Shown: one piece after another, positions 9,470 through 17,611 of the stretch | Numbering within the stretch: the stretch's first letter is position 1 | Layout: the number at the start of each line of letters is the position of its first letter | NCBI GenBank assembly: GCA_963790525.1 | Contig: CAWBOV010000006.1 | Span: 248,001 to 312,000 of the forward strand | Length of the DNA: 64,000 bases | Source: CAWBOV01 sp963790525 | GTDB lineage: Bacteria; Actinomycetota; Actinomycetes; Mycobacteriales; Jatrophihabitantaceae | Direction of reading: 5' to 3' | Made by a program: the position numbers and the translations under genes | Notes under the pieces: generated by a model | The model's database searches: none | What the model saw: only the letters and a program-made list of their open reading frames with translations | What the model was told of the DNA's origin: nothing

Positions 9470-10192
9470 ATGACCGCGCACAGCCGCGCGGTCGTCGAAC
9501 CGGGTGGCGTGCTGCGGACGATGACCTCCCAGCCACCGTTGACGCTTCGGCGCATCCACGCCGACGCCCCTGATACGTGCGCGCTGTGCCTGGTGGGCTC
9601 GGCGGCCGGGCCGATGGAGGGCGACGACCTGCGCCTGGACCTGACCGTCGCTCCCGGCGCGCGGGCGAGCCTCACGGCATCCGGAGCGAGCCTGGCCCTC
9701 GGCCGGCGCGGCGAACACGCGGCACTGGACGTGGGAATCGCTGTCGGAGCGGGCGGTTCGCTGGTGGGCGAGACCGGCCCGCTGATCGTCGGCGCGGGCG
9801 CCCGCCTGGACGTCGGGGTCACGATCGAGCTGGTCGGTGACGCCACGCTGACCTGGTCGGAGCTGGTCGTCCTCGGCCGCACAGGCGAGCTCGGGGGAGC
9901 GGTGCGGCTGACCTGGAACGTGACGCGCGACGGGCGGGCCGTGCTGCGTCAGAGCACCGACCTGACCGATCGGGCGCTGCGTGACTGGCCGGGAATGACC
10001 TCCGGGGCGCGAGTGCTGGCGACGGTCCTGCGGATGGGTCCCGGCGTCCCGGCGCGCAGCCGTGCACTGTCGGCTCGCGTCGCGGCCCATCGCCTGGCCG
10101 ACGGGGCCGAACTCCTGACGGTCTTCGCCGACGACACCCTGTCCGCCGCGCGCGCGGTGGCCGCCCTGTCAGCGGACGGCGAGCGCGGCTGA
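9470..10192 (+). CDS. ureD: Urease accessory protein UreD (UreH)
   Basis: UreD is the scaffold that binds apo-urease and recruits UreF-UreG. From ATG 9470 the protein has 240 residues. It shows the family pattern: an N-terminal RRIHADAPDTCALCLVGSAAGPMEGDDL, a beta-rich core (GETGPLIVGAGARLDV; TLTWSELVVLGR) and a C-terminal LADGAELLTVFADD. An earlier in-frame start exists but would overlap ureG. The gene ends the urease operon. Its 3' end overlaps the convergent ndgR gene by 24 bases, so the two transcripts must run into each other. Confidence 0.88.
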   Translation: MTAHSRAVVEPGGVLRTMTSQPPLTLRRIHADAPDTCALCLVGSAAGPMEGDDLRLDLTVAPGARASLTASGASLALGRRGEHAALDVGIAVGAGGSLVGETGPLIVGAGARLDVGVTIELVGDATLTWSELVVLGRTGELGGAVRLTWNVTRDGRAVLRQSTDLTDRALRDWPGMTSGARVLATVLRMGPGVPARSRALSARVAAHRLADGAELLTVFADDTLSAARAVAALSADGERG

Positions 10193-10879
10193 CAGCCTGC
10201 GCGCGGCCGCCTGCACGGCCGGTGCGAACTGATGGCCCGGTGTGCGCCCGAACCGCTCGATCGGACCGGAGATCGAGACCGCGGCGACGACGGTCCCGTC
10301 GGCGCCGCGGACCGGTGCCGACACCGACGCCACCCCTGCCTCGCGCTGGCCGACGGACTGGGCCCATCCACGGCGGCGCACCTCGAGCAGTTGCCGGTCG
10401 GTGAACTGAGACCGGGCGAGGATGTCGGTGATGGCGTCGGAGGACTCCCAGGCGAGCAGGACCTGCGCTGCCGAACCCGCCGTCAGCGGCAGGTGGGACC
10501 CGATGGGGACGGTGGTCCGCAGCCCGCTCGCCCGTTCGGCGACTGCGACCGCGACGCGGATGGCGCCTTCGCGCCGGTAGAGCTGGGCGCTCTCGCCGGT
10601 CTCGTCGCGCAGCCACACCAGGACCGGCGCGGCGGCGTCGAGCAGCGCGTCGCCGGCCTGACCCGCCAGCTCGGAGAGCTTGGTGCCCAGGATGAACCGA
10701 CCCTCGCTGTCACGGTCGAGCAGGTCGTGGGCTTCCAGTGCGACCGCCAGGCGGTGCGCCGTGGCGCGGGGCAGTCCCGTGCGTTTGACCAGCGCTGCAA
10801 GGGAAGCGGGCTCTGCTGCGACCGAGTCGAGGATCTCGACGGCCTTGTCAAGCACGCCGATGCCGCTATGCTGTCCCAT
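10169..10879 (-). CDS. ndgR: IclR-family regulator of leucine biosynthesis (NdgR/LeuR type)
   Basis: This 236-residue transcription factor has an N-terminal winged helix (residues about 8-65, with LAALVKRTGLPRATAHRLAVALEAHDLL) and a C-terminal IclR effector domain (FILGTKLSELAG onward; GESAQLYRREG; VAAVSISGPIERF). An IclR gene divergent from leuCD is the standard actinobacterial arrangement. The Streptomyces and Corynebacterium members (NdgR, LtbR) control leuCD and other amino-acid genes. That assignment comes from context plus family. The intergenic region holds a perfect palindrome 16 bases from its start codon, suggesting it controls both itself and leuC. Its 3' end overlaps ureD. Confidence 0.9.
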   Translation of the reverse strand: MGQHSGIGVLDKAVEILDSVAAEPASLAALVKRTGLPRATAHRLAVALEAHDLLDRDSEGRFILGTKLSELAGQAGDALLDAAAPVLVWLRDETGESAQLYRREGAIRVAVAVAERASGLRTTVPIGSHLPLTAGSAAQVLLAWESSDAITDILARSQFTDRQLLEVRRRGWAQSVGQREAGVASVSAPVRGADGTVVAAVSISGPIERFGRTPGHQFAPAVQAAARRLSAALAVR

Positions 10880-10894
10880 ACAGCGATACTAGAG

Positions 10895-10909
10895 TCTCAT
10901 ATGATGAGA
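10895..10909. promoter_or_regulatory. Probable NdgR operator overlapping the leuC -10
   Basis: A perfect inverted repeat, TCTCAT-ATG-ATGAGA, sits between the divergent ndgR and leuC starts. It contains TATGAT (10900-10905), a good -10 hexamer for leuC. Binding there would block leuC transcription. The palindrome is seen directly; the link to NdgR is inferred from position. Confidence 0.6.
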
Positions 10910-10956
10910 TAGCAAGCGTCGCCAGTCATCACCAGAAATCAACCGAAGGAGGCGCA

Positions 10957-12354
10957 GTGGGAACCACACTGGCCGAGAAGCTCTGGGAGAGCCACCTGGT
11001 CCGCCAGGCCGCGGGCGAGCCGGACCTGATCTACATCGACCTGCACCTGATCCACGAGGTCACCAGCCCCCAGGCCTTCGACGGGCTGCGCCTGGCCGGG
11101 CGGCCACTGCGCCGCCCCGACCTGACGTTGGCCACCGAGGACCACAACGTCCCGACGATCGACATCGATCGGCCGATCGCCGACCTCGTCAGCCGGACGC
11201 AGGTCGAGACGCTCCGCCGCAACTGCGAGGAGTTCGGCGTCCGCCTCTACCCGATGGGCAACATCGACCAGGGCATCGTCCACGTGATCGGTCCGCAGCT
11301 CGGGCTGACCCAGCCGGGGATGACCATCGTCTGCGGCGATTCGCACACCTCGACCCACGGTGCCTTCGGCGCGCTCGCCTTCGGCATCGGCACCAGCCAG
11401 GTCGAGCACGTGATGGCCACCCAGACCCTCCCGCTGGACCGCCCCAAGACGATGGCTGTCACCGTCGAGGGTGAGGTCCCCGCAGGGGTGACACCCAAGG
11501 ACGTCATCCTCGCCGTCATCGCCCGCACCGGAACCGGTGGCGGGCAGGGCTACATGGTCGAGTACCGCGGCAGCGTGTTCCGGGAGATGTCCATGGAGGG
11601 CCGCATGACGGTCTGCAACATGAGCATCGAATGGGGCGCCCGCGCCGGCATGATCGCCCCCGACGAGGTCACCTTCGCCTATATGAAGGGCCGTCCGCAC
11701 GCGCCGCAGGGAGCCGACTGGGACACCGCCGTCGAGTTCTGGAAGACCCTGCGCACCGACGACGACGCCGAGTTCGACGCCGAGGTCGTGCTGGACGCGT
11801 CGACGCTCGCGCCGTTCGTGACGTGGGGGACCAACCCGGGCCAGGGCGCACCCCTGTCGGAATCGGTCCCCGACCCTGACGACATCGCCGACGAAGGTGA
11901 CCGCGTCGCGGCGGAGAAGGCGCTGTCCTACATGGGACTGGTCGCCGGAACGCCCCTGCGCGAGATCGCCGTCGACACCGTCTTCGTCGGCTCGTGCACG
12001 AACGGTCGCATCGAGGACCTGCGCGCGGTCGCCGAGGTGATCAAGGGCCGCAAGGTCGCCGACAGCGTCCGGATGCTCGTCGTGCCCGGGTCGATGCGGG
12101 TCAAGCGCCAGGCCGAGGAGGAGGGGCTGCACGAGATCTTCACCGCGGCCGGCGCGGAGTGGCGTGAGGCCGGGTGCTCCATGTGCCTCGGCATGAACCC
12201 CGACCAGCTCGCGCCCGGGGAGCGCAGCGCCTCCACGTCCAACCGCAACTTCGAGGGGCGCCAGGGCAAGGGCGGGCGGACGCATCTCGTCTCGCCCCTC
12301 GTGGCCGCGGCCACGGCCGTCACCGGTCATCTCGCCAGCCCCGCCGACCTGTAG
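10957..12354 (+). CDS. leuC: 3-isopropylmalate dehydratase, large subunit
   Basis: LeuC pairs with LeuD to isomerise 2-isopropylmalate to 3-isopropylmalate in leucine synthesis. The 465-residue aconitase-fold protein binds a 4Fe-4S cluster through Cys347 (SCTNGR), Cys407 and Cys410 (CSMCLGMNPD), all present. GDSHTSTHGAFGALAFGIG and RNFEGRQGKGGRTHLVSP are also intact. The GTG start at 10957 is preceded by AAGGAGG about seven bases upstream. The gene is followed 16 bases later by leuD and preceded by the divergent regulator ndgR. Confidence 0.98.
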   Translation: MGTTLAEKLWESHLVRQAAGEPDLIYIDLHLIHEVTSPQAFDGLRLAGRPLRRPDLTLATEDHNVPTIDIDRPIADLVSRTQVETLRRNCEEFGVRLYPMGNIDQGIVHVIGPQLGLTQPGMTIVCGDSHTSTHGAFGALAFGIGTSQVEHVMATQTLPLDRPKTMAVTVEGEVPAGVTPKDVILAVIARTGTGGGQGYMVEYRGSVFREMSMEGRMTVCNMSIEWGARAGMIAPDEVTFAYMKGRPHAPQGADWDTAVEFWKTLRTDDDAEFDAEVVLDASTLAPFVTWGTNPGQGAPLSESVPDPDDIADEGDRVAAEKALSYMGLVAGTPLREIAVDTVFVGSCTNGRIEDLRAVAEVIKGRKVADSVRMLVVPGSMRVKRQAEEEGLHEIFTAAGAEWREAGCSMCLGMNPDQLAPGERSASTSNRNFEGRQGKGGRTHLVSPLVAAATAVTGHLASPADL

Positions 12355-12370
12355 GGAAAGGGATCCAGCC

Positions 12371-12967
12371 ATGGACGCATTCACCGTGCACACCGGGCGC
12401 GCGGTTCCGCTGCGCCGCACCAACGTCGACACCGACCAGATCATCCCGGCGGTGTACCTCAAGCGCGTCACCCGCACCGGCTTCGAGGACGGGCTGTTCA
12501 GCGCCTGGCGCGCCAACGAGCCGGACTTCGTGCTGAACCAGACCCGGTACGACGGCGCCTCGATCCTCGTCGCCGGACCGGACTTCGGTACGGGATCCTC
12601 GCGCGAGCACGCCGTGTGGGCGCTGCTGGACTACGGCTTCCGGGTCATCATCTCCCCGCGGTTCGGGGACATCTTCCGGGGCAACTCGCTCAAGGCCGGC
12701 CTGCTCACCGTCGTGCTGCCCGAGAAGATCGTCGCGCGGCTCTGGGACGACATCGACGACGACCCGTCGCTGGAGGTGACCGTCGACCTGGTGGACCGTC
12801 AGGTGCGCTGGACCGGCGAGGTCCACGGCTTCGAACTCGACGACTACACCCGCTGGCGGCTGCTCGAAGGGCTCGACGACATAGGCCTGACGCTGCGGCA
12901 GGTCGACGCGATCGACGCCTACGAGGCCTCGCGCAAGGCCTGGCTGCCGAGCGTCACGAGCGGCTGA
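12371..12967 (+). CDS. leuD: 3-isopropylmalate dehydratase, small subunit
   Basis: This is the small swivelling subunit of isopropylmalate isomerase, 198 residues. Family landmarks are VPLRRTNVDTDQIIPAVYLKR near the N-terminus, the substrate-recognition segment GPDFGTGSSREHAVWAL, and VIISPRFGDIFRGNSLKAGLL. It is co-transcribed with leuC, 16 bases apart. The 3' end is followed by the hupB promoter region, not by a clear terminator. Confidence 0.97.
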   Translation: MDAFTVHTGRAVPLRRTNVDTDQIIPAVYLKRVTRTGFEDGLFSAWRANEPDFVLNQTRYDGASILVAGPDFGTGSSREHAVWALLDYGFRVIISPRFGDIFRGNSLKAGLLTVVLPEKIVARLWDDIDDDPSLEVTVDLVDRQVRWTGEVHGFELDDYTRWRLLEGLDDIGLTLRQVDAIDAYEASRKAWLPSVTSG

Positions 12968-13058
12968 TCGGCGCTCGTTTAAGGGTTATCAGCACCCTCG
13001 CACTAGCACAGTTCCCGGCCCGATTTGAGAAAGTGCTTGTGTCGTAGGCGTGTTGGGT

Positions 13059-13087
13059 TTGTCCAATGCCTCCTTTACGCCTAGCGT
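13059..13087 (+). promoter_or_regulatory. Likely hupB promoter
   Basis: TTGTCC (13059-13064), a 17-base spacer and TAGCGT (13082-13087) match the main sigma factor pattern. Transcription would begin near 13094, leaving a leader of about 40 bases before the GTG of hupB, which is preceded by AGGAGG (13123-13128). Confidence 0.5.
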
Positions 13088-13132
13088 TGCGCGACGATGG
13101 CCATGGTGGCCGAGCTGACTTCAGGAGGAAAT

Positions 13133-13720
13133 GTGAACAAGGCTGAGTTCGTGGAAGCGGTCGCGGCGCGCCTTGAGGGCGACAGGAAGGCTGCCGCAGC
13201 CGCTGTCGAGAGTGTGCTGCAGACGATCTACACGTCCGTCGCGAAGGGCGAGCGCGTTGCTATCACCGGCTTCGGTGTGTTCGAGCGCCGCGCCCGCGCT
13301 GCCCGCACGGCGCGCAACCCCGCCACCGGCGCGACGGTGAAGGTCAAGAAGACCAACGTCCCCGCCTTCCGCGCGGGCGCCGAGTTCAAGGCGATCGCCA
13401 GCGGTGCCAAGAAGGTCGCCAAGGTCGCGCCTGCCAAGAAGGCTCCCGCGGCCAAGGCTGCTCCCGCAACGAAGACCGTCGCCGCCAAGGCCGCTCCGGT
13501 CAAGAAGGCCGTTGCCGCGAAGGCCGCTCCGGTCAAGAAGGCCGTTGCCGCGAAGGCCGCTCCGGTCAAGAAGGCCGTTGCCGCTAAGGCCGCTCCGGTC
13601 AAGAAGACCGTCGCCGCCAAGGCTGCGCCGGTGAAGAAGGCTGTGGCGAAGGCTCCGGCCAAGACCGCTGCCGTCAAGAAGGCCCCGGCCAAGAAGGCCA
13701 CTCCGGCCAAGCGTTCCTAG
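13133..13720 (+). CDS. hupB: Nucleoid protein HU with basic Lys/Ala-Pro tail (HupB/Hlp type)
   Basis: This is a DNA-binding, DNA-bending protein of the nucleoid. Residues 1 to about 90 form the HU fold (MNKAEFVEAVAARLEGDRK; GFGVFERRARAARTARNPATG; VPAFRAGAEFK). The rest is a long disordered tail of KAAPVKKAVAA repeats ending in KRS, like the histone-H1-like tail of mycobacterial HupB and Streptomyces HupS. The start GTG at 13133 follows AGGAGG closely; an earlier in-frame start would add a non-conserved dozen residues. The protein has 195 residues. The tail's lysines are typical targets for acetylation in relatives. The gene order leuC-leuD-hupB-mutT1-ppk matches mycobacteria. Confidence 0.95.
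   Translation: MNKAEFVEAVAARLEGDRKAAAAAVESVLQTIYTSVAKGERVAITGFGVFERRARAARTARNPATGATVKVKKTNVPAFRAGAEFKAIASGAKKVAKVAPAKKAPAAKAAPATKTVAAKAAPVKKAVAAKAAPVKKAVAAKAAPVKKAVAAKAAPVKKTVAAKAAPVKKAVAKAPAKTAAVKKAPAKKATPAKRS
13454..13651 (+). repeat. Six 33-bp tandem repeats in the hupB tail
   Basis: Six in-frame 33-bp units encode KAAPxxKxVAx. Copies 2-5 are nearly identical even at third codon positions, which suggests recent expansion by slippage or unequal exchange. Copy number probably varies between strains. Confidence 0.85.
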
Positions 13721-13734
13721 CACCCCGCACGAAC

Positions 13735-13778
13735 CGCGACCCCGGTCCCGGCGCTACGGCGTCGGTACCGGGGTCGCG
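13735..13778. terminator. Bidirectional terminator between hupB and mutT1
   Basis: A 12-bp perfect inverted repeat (13735-13746 with 13767-13778) has a partly paired 20-base loop. It sits 14 bases after the hupB stop and 19 bases after the end of the convergent mutT1 gene, so it can serve both. Confidence 0.8.
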
Positions 13779-13797
13779 TGCTGTCGGCAGGATCGCG

Positions 13798-14676
13798 CTA
13801 CCGACTGAGCATTCCCGCCCTGCCGTAGTAGTCGGCCGCGAGCAGTTCCCCGTCGGCGAAGAACAGCACCCACGTCGAAGCCTTGCGGCTGTCGTGCGGC
13901 GCGTTCTTCGGGTCGGCCAGGTCGAGCAGGCCGGGGATCGCCTCGCCCTGGCTGCAGACGACCGAGACCCGACCCGCGTCGGTCAGGGCGGCCAGAGCCC
14001 GCCGCGCCCGCCGGGGGCTCCTCGCGAAGTCCGTGTCGGAGAACTCCGGTGCGACGTCCACCGTGAGCCCCATCCGCTCCGCCAACGGCTCGACGGTCTG
14101 CCGACAGCGCAGCGGCGTCGCCGCGACCACCGCGGTGGGGCGGAAGAGCGAGCCGGCGTCGGCGATGGACTGGGCCTGGCGGCGGCCGTCCCGATCGATC
14201 GGGCGGAGCTCGTCGGCCTTCTTCCACGCGCTGCGCTTCCCGGCGCGGGCGTGGCGGACGAGCAGCACGGCGCTGTCGGCGGGGCCGGCCTCGACGAACT
14301 GCGCGACCACCGATCGGTCGGCGTCGTAGGTGAGGCGCTCCTCGGCCCGCTCGGGCGAGAGCCACTCCAGGTCGTCGGCCTCGGCGTTGGGGGTGAACTT
14401 GCCGCCGACCAGCCGCATCGCCCAGTAGTGCACGGTCTTCGCCGCCCCACCGGTGCGGTAGCGGATGCTGCCGAGGTACTGCTGTACCGCGACGTCGAGA
14501 CCGGTCTCCTCGACCACCTCGCGGTGAGCGGCGGCCAGGCGCCGTTCGCCCTTGGCCAGCTTGCCTTTCGGCAGGGACCAGTCGCCGCGGTGCGGTCGGT
14601 GGATCGCCGCGATCTCCGGCCCGCTCGGGGTCGCACGCCAGATCACGCCGCCGGCGGCGGTGATGGTCGCAGGCAC
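13798..14676 (-). CDS. mutT1: MutT1-type hydrolase: Nudix domain plus histidine phosphatase domain
   Basis: This is a two-domain sanitation enzyme. Residues 1 to about 130 are a Nudix hydrolase with the full box from G38 through R52-E53 to E56-E57-T58-G59. Residues about 135-292 are a histidine phosphatase with the RHA motif at 141-143. The mycobacterial MutT1 of the same architecture degrades 8-oxo-GTP, 8-oxo-dGTP and diadenosine polyphosphates; that activity is inferred here. The gene is 13 bases downstream of ppk on the same strand and is probably the last gene of fbiD-ppk-mutT1. The Nudix/polyphosphate pairing is conserved in actinobacteria. Confidence 0.92.
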   Translation of the reverse strand: MPATITAAGGVIWRATPSGPEIAAIHRPHRGDWSLPKGKLAKGERRLAAAHREVVEETGLDVAVQQYLGSIRYRTGGAAKTVHYWAMRLVGGKFTPNAEADDLEWLSPERAEERLTYDADRSVVAQFVEAGPADSAVLLVRHARAGKRSAWKKADELRPIDRDGRRQAQSIADAGSLFRPTAVVAATPLRCRQTVEPLAERMGLTVDVAPEFSDTDFARSPRRARRALAALTDAGRVSVVCSQGEAIPGLLDLADPKNAPHDSRKASTWVLFFADGELLAADYYGRAGMLSR

Positions 14677-14689
14677 TGCCCGGCCTTGG

Positions 14690-16864
14690 CTATTCCGACC
14701 GGGCCAGCAGCTTCATCAAGCGCTGCTGGTAATCCACTGCCTTCGGGCCGCCGCTGCGCACCCACCGCCCGTCGGACTCGAGGTCCCAGGCGGAGGTGTC
14801 GTCGGCGAAGACGAGATCGAGACAGTCGCGAAGGTGCTCCACCGCGACCCGGTCGCGCACGCGGCACAGCACCTCGACGCGGCGATCGAGGTTGCGGTGC
14901 ATGAGGTCCGCCGACCCGATCCACCACTCGGGGTCACCGTCGTTGGCGAAGTAGAAGACCCGGGAGTGTTCCAGGAAACGCCCCAGGATGGAGCGCGTCC
15001 GGATGTTGTCCGACAGCCCCGGCACACCGGAGCGGATCGTGCAGAACGTGCGCACCTGCAGGTCGACCTTGACCCCGGCGGCGGACGCCCGGTACAGCGC
15101 ATCGATCGTCTGCTCGTCCACGAGGTGGTTGGTCTTGATCTGGACGTGGCCACCGCGCCCGGCCCGGGCGTGCTCGATCTCGCGCTCGATGCGCTTGACC
15201 AGACCGAGGCGCACGCCGTGCGGCGCGACCAGCAGCGAGCGGTACTCCGTCTGGCGGGAGTAGCCGGTGAGCACGTTGAACAGGTCGGTCAGGTCGGAGC
15301 AGATGGCCTCGTCCGCGGTGAACAGGCCGATGTCCTCGTACAGGCGCGCGGTCTTGTTGTTGTAGTTGCCGGTCCCGACGTGCGCGTACCGCTTGAGCTG
15401 CCCGCCCTCCTGCCGCACCACCAGGGCCGTCTTGCAGTGCGTCTTGAGTCCCACCAGCCCGTAGACGACGTGGCAGCCCGCGCGCTCCAGCGCCCTGGCC
15501 CACTTGATGTTGGCCTGCTCGTCGAAGCGCGCCTTGATCTCCACCAGCACGACGACCTGCTTGCCCGCCTCCGCGGCGTCGATCAGCGCATCGACGATGG
15601 GGGAGTCGCCCGACGTGCGGTAGAGCGTCTGCTTGATCGCCAGGACGTTCGGATCGGCGGCCGCCTGCTCGATGAAGCGCTGCACGCTGGTGGCGAAGGA
15701 CTCGTAGGGGTGGTGGACGAGCACGTCCCCCTCCCGCAGGGTCGCGAAGAACGACTTGGGGGTCTCACCCTCGGCGAGGCGGGGATGGGTCGACGGCACG
15801 AAGGGCTTCTCCTTCAAGGCGGGCCGGTCGACGCCGTAGATCTGCCAGAGCGAGGACAGGTCCAGCAGCCCGGGCAGGCGCAGCACCTCCGCCGGCTCGA
15901 TCTCGATCTCGCTCTGCAGCAGCGACAGGATCTCGTCGTCCATGTCCTCGGCGACTTCCAGCCGCACGGCCGGCCCGAAACGCCGCCGCACCAGCTCGCG
16001 CTCGAGCGCCTGGAGCAGGTCCTCGTCGCGATCCTCCTCGACCTCGACGTCGGCGTTGCGAGTGACCCGGAACAGGTGATGGGCACCGATGACCATGCCG
16101 GGGAAGAGCATCGGCAGGTGCGCCGCGATGAGCTCCTCCAGTGGCAGGAACAGCGACTCGGTCGCCGACTGCGACACCACGACGAACCGCGGGACGTTGT
16201 TCGGGACCTTGATGCGCGCGAACCGCTCGGAGTCCGAATCGGGTTCCCGGACGAGGACGCCGAGGTTCAGCGACAGCCCGGAGATGTAGGGGAACGGGTG
16301 CGCCGGGTCGACCGCGAGCGGGGTCAGCACCGGGAACACCTTGCTGCGGAAGTACTCGGCCAGTTGCAACTGCTTGTCGTCGGTGAGGCTCTCCCAGCTG
16401 ACGACGCGGATGCCCTCGTTCTCCAGCGCCGGCTGGATGTCGTCCTGGAAGGCGAGGGCGTGACGCCTGGACAGCTCGTGACTGCGTTCGGCGATGCTGG
16501 TGAGGATCTCCCGTGGGGACCGGCCGTCGGCGGAGCGCACCGTCAGGCCCATGTCGGCACGGCGCTTGAGACCCGCGACCCGCACCATGTAGAACTCGTC
16601 GAGGTTGCTGGCGAAGATCGCCAGGAACTTCATCCGCTCCAGCAGCGGTTCGCGCCGGTCCTCGGCGAGCGCGAGCACCCGGGCGTTGAAGTTGAGCCAG
16701 GAGATCTCGCGGTTGCTGAACCGATCGTCGGGGAGGTCGGGTTCGTCCTCGAGCTCCTCGACCAGATCACCCTCGGGCACCGAGTCCACCGGATCGATCA
16801 GGGGGCGGGCGGGGGATGGCACCTCGGTGCTCAACGACTGGATGTCGGTCATGTGCGCCATCAT
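14690..16864 (-). CDS. ppk: Polyphosphate kinase 1
   Basis: PPK1 makes inorganic polyphosphate from ATP reversibly. The 724-residue protein has the N-terminal domain (RFSNREISWLNFNARVLALAED) and the two phospholipase-D-like catalytic domains. The autophosphorylated histidine is H476 (THCK) and the second catalytic histidine is H495 (HVGTGNYNNKTARLYED), with the 19-residue spacing known from E. coli. The first residues MMAHMTDIQ allow several starts; I keep the outermost ATG. The gene is between fbiD (28 bases upstream) and mutT1 (13 bases downstream) on the same strand. Confidence 0.97.
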   Translation of the reverse strand: MMAHMTDIQSLSTEVPSPARPLIDPVDSVPEGDLVEELEDEPDLPDDRFSNREISWLNFNARVLALAEDRREPLLERMKFLAIFASNLDEFYMVRVAGLKRRADMGLTVRSADGRSPREILTSIAERSHELSRRHALAFQDDIQPALENEGIRVVSWESLTDDKQLQLAEYFRSKVFPVLTPLAVDPAHPFPYISGLSLNLGVLVREPDSDSERFARIKVPNNVPRFVVVSQSATESLFLPLEELIAAHLPMLFPGMVIGAHHLFRVTRNADVEVEEDRDEDLLQALERELVRRRFGPAVRLEVAEDMDDEILSLLQSEIEIEPAEVLRLPGLLDLSSLWQIYGVDRPALKEKPFVPSTHPRLAEGETPKSFFATLREGDVLVHHPYESFATSVQRFIEQAAADPNVLAIKQTLYRTSGDSPIVDALIDAAEAGKQVVVLVEIKARFDEQANIKWARALERAGCHVVYGLVGLKTHCKTALVVRQEGGQLKRYAHVGTGNYNNKTARLYEDIGLFTADEAICSDLTDLFNVLTGYSRQTEYRSLLVAPHGVRLGLVKRIEREIEHARAGRGGHVQIKTNHLVDEQTIDALYRASAAGVKVDLQVRTFCTIRSGVPGLSDNIRTRSILGRFLEHSRVFYFANDGDPEWWIGSADLMHRNLDRRVEVLCRVRDRVAVEHLRDCLDLVFADDTSAWDLESDGRWVRSGGPKAVDYQQRLMKLLARSE

Positions 16865-16892
16865 GCCGCGTGGAGGTTAACGAGGGGTACCG

Positions 16893-17516
16893 TCACCGCG
16901 CCCGCAGCCGCTCCGGCAGGGCCGCGGCGGTCGCCGGCCCGACGCCGAGCGCGACGGCGGCGGCCAGATCCTCGGGCAGGTCGACGTCGGTGCGCAGGCG
17001 CGCGTCCGCGGTCACGGCGAAGGCCCCCGACGCGGTGTGCCGCTGCGCGGAGCCGACCCCGAACTCCGGTGCCAGGTCGTGGCCGGGCAGGCAGGTCAGC
17101 AGCGTCGTCCCGGTTCCCTGCGCGTCCGTCACCACCGCCCGGGCGTGCCGCGCCGCGACGCCCAGCGCCGCCGACAGCGCCGCGGGCGTCAGCGCGGGCA
17201 GATCGCCCGCCAGGGCGGCCACCCCGTCGGCCGGCCACGATGCCTGCGCCAGCGCGGCCGCGTGCCGCAGCGCGCCGTTCAGCCCCGCGCCGGGGGGTTC
17301 CCCGACGACGACCACCCCCGGCAGCGCGATCTGGTCGGGCACGCCCGCCACCACCACCACCCGGGCGACCGCGTGTGCGGCCAGCGCGGCGGCGACCGTG
17401 TCCGCGCGCATCGCCTCCACCAGGCGCGCGTGCGCGGCCGGGTCGGCCGACACGCCGACGAGCCGGGATTTCGCCGTGGCGAGCGCGCGCATCGGGACGA
17501 TGACGGTCCAGCGCAT
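16893..17516 (-). CDS. fbiD: Phosphoenolpyruvate/phospholactate guanylyltransferase for coenzyme F420 (FbiD/CofC)
   Basis: The enzyme activates phosphoenolpyruvate (or 2-phospholactate) with GTP as the first dedicated step of F420 synthesis. The 207-residue nucleotidyltransferase has the start VPMRALATAKSRL (nucleotide-binding lysines), LAGDLPALTP (metal-binding aspartate) and TTLLTCLPGHDLAPEFGVGSAQRHTASGA, all typical of CofC. The same gene sits beside ppk and gpsA in mycobacteria (Rv2983). The cell should therefore make F420, which fits the LLM-family oxidoreductase at 48859-49857. It is the first gene of the leftward operon and is divergent from gpsA. Confidence 0.92.
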   Translation of the reverse strand: MRWTVIVPMRALATAKSRLVGVSADPAAHARLVEAMRADTVAAALAAHAVARVVVVAGVPDQIALPGVVVVGEPPGAGLNGALRHAAALAQASWPADGVAALAGDLPALTPAALSAALGVAARHARAVVTDAQGTGTTLLTCLPGHDLAPEFGVGSAQRHTASGAFAVTADARLRTDVDLPEDLAAAVALGVGPATAAALPERLRAR

Positions 17517-17611
17517 GGCTCGGCGTTCCTCCCACGTCGGCGTCGGTGGACCCGGACGGGGACGGGTCGCCGCGGCCGACGTGACCCCGTCGGCGCGAGG
17601 GAAACGTTACG

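Noticed and set aside
14552..17503. Very long open frame (about 980 codons) on the plus strand opposite ppk and fbiD
   Set aside because: It is the antisense shadow of two well-recognised genes; its product is rich in Arg/His/Val with no domain, as expected in GC-rich DNA.
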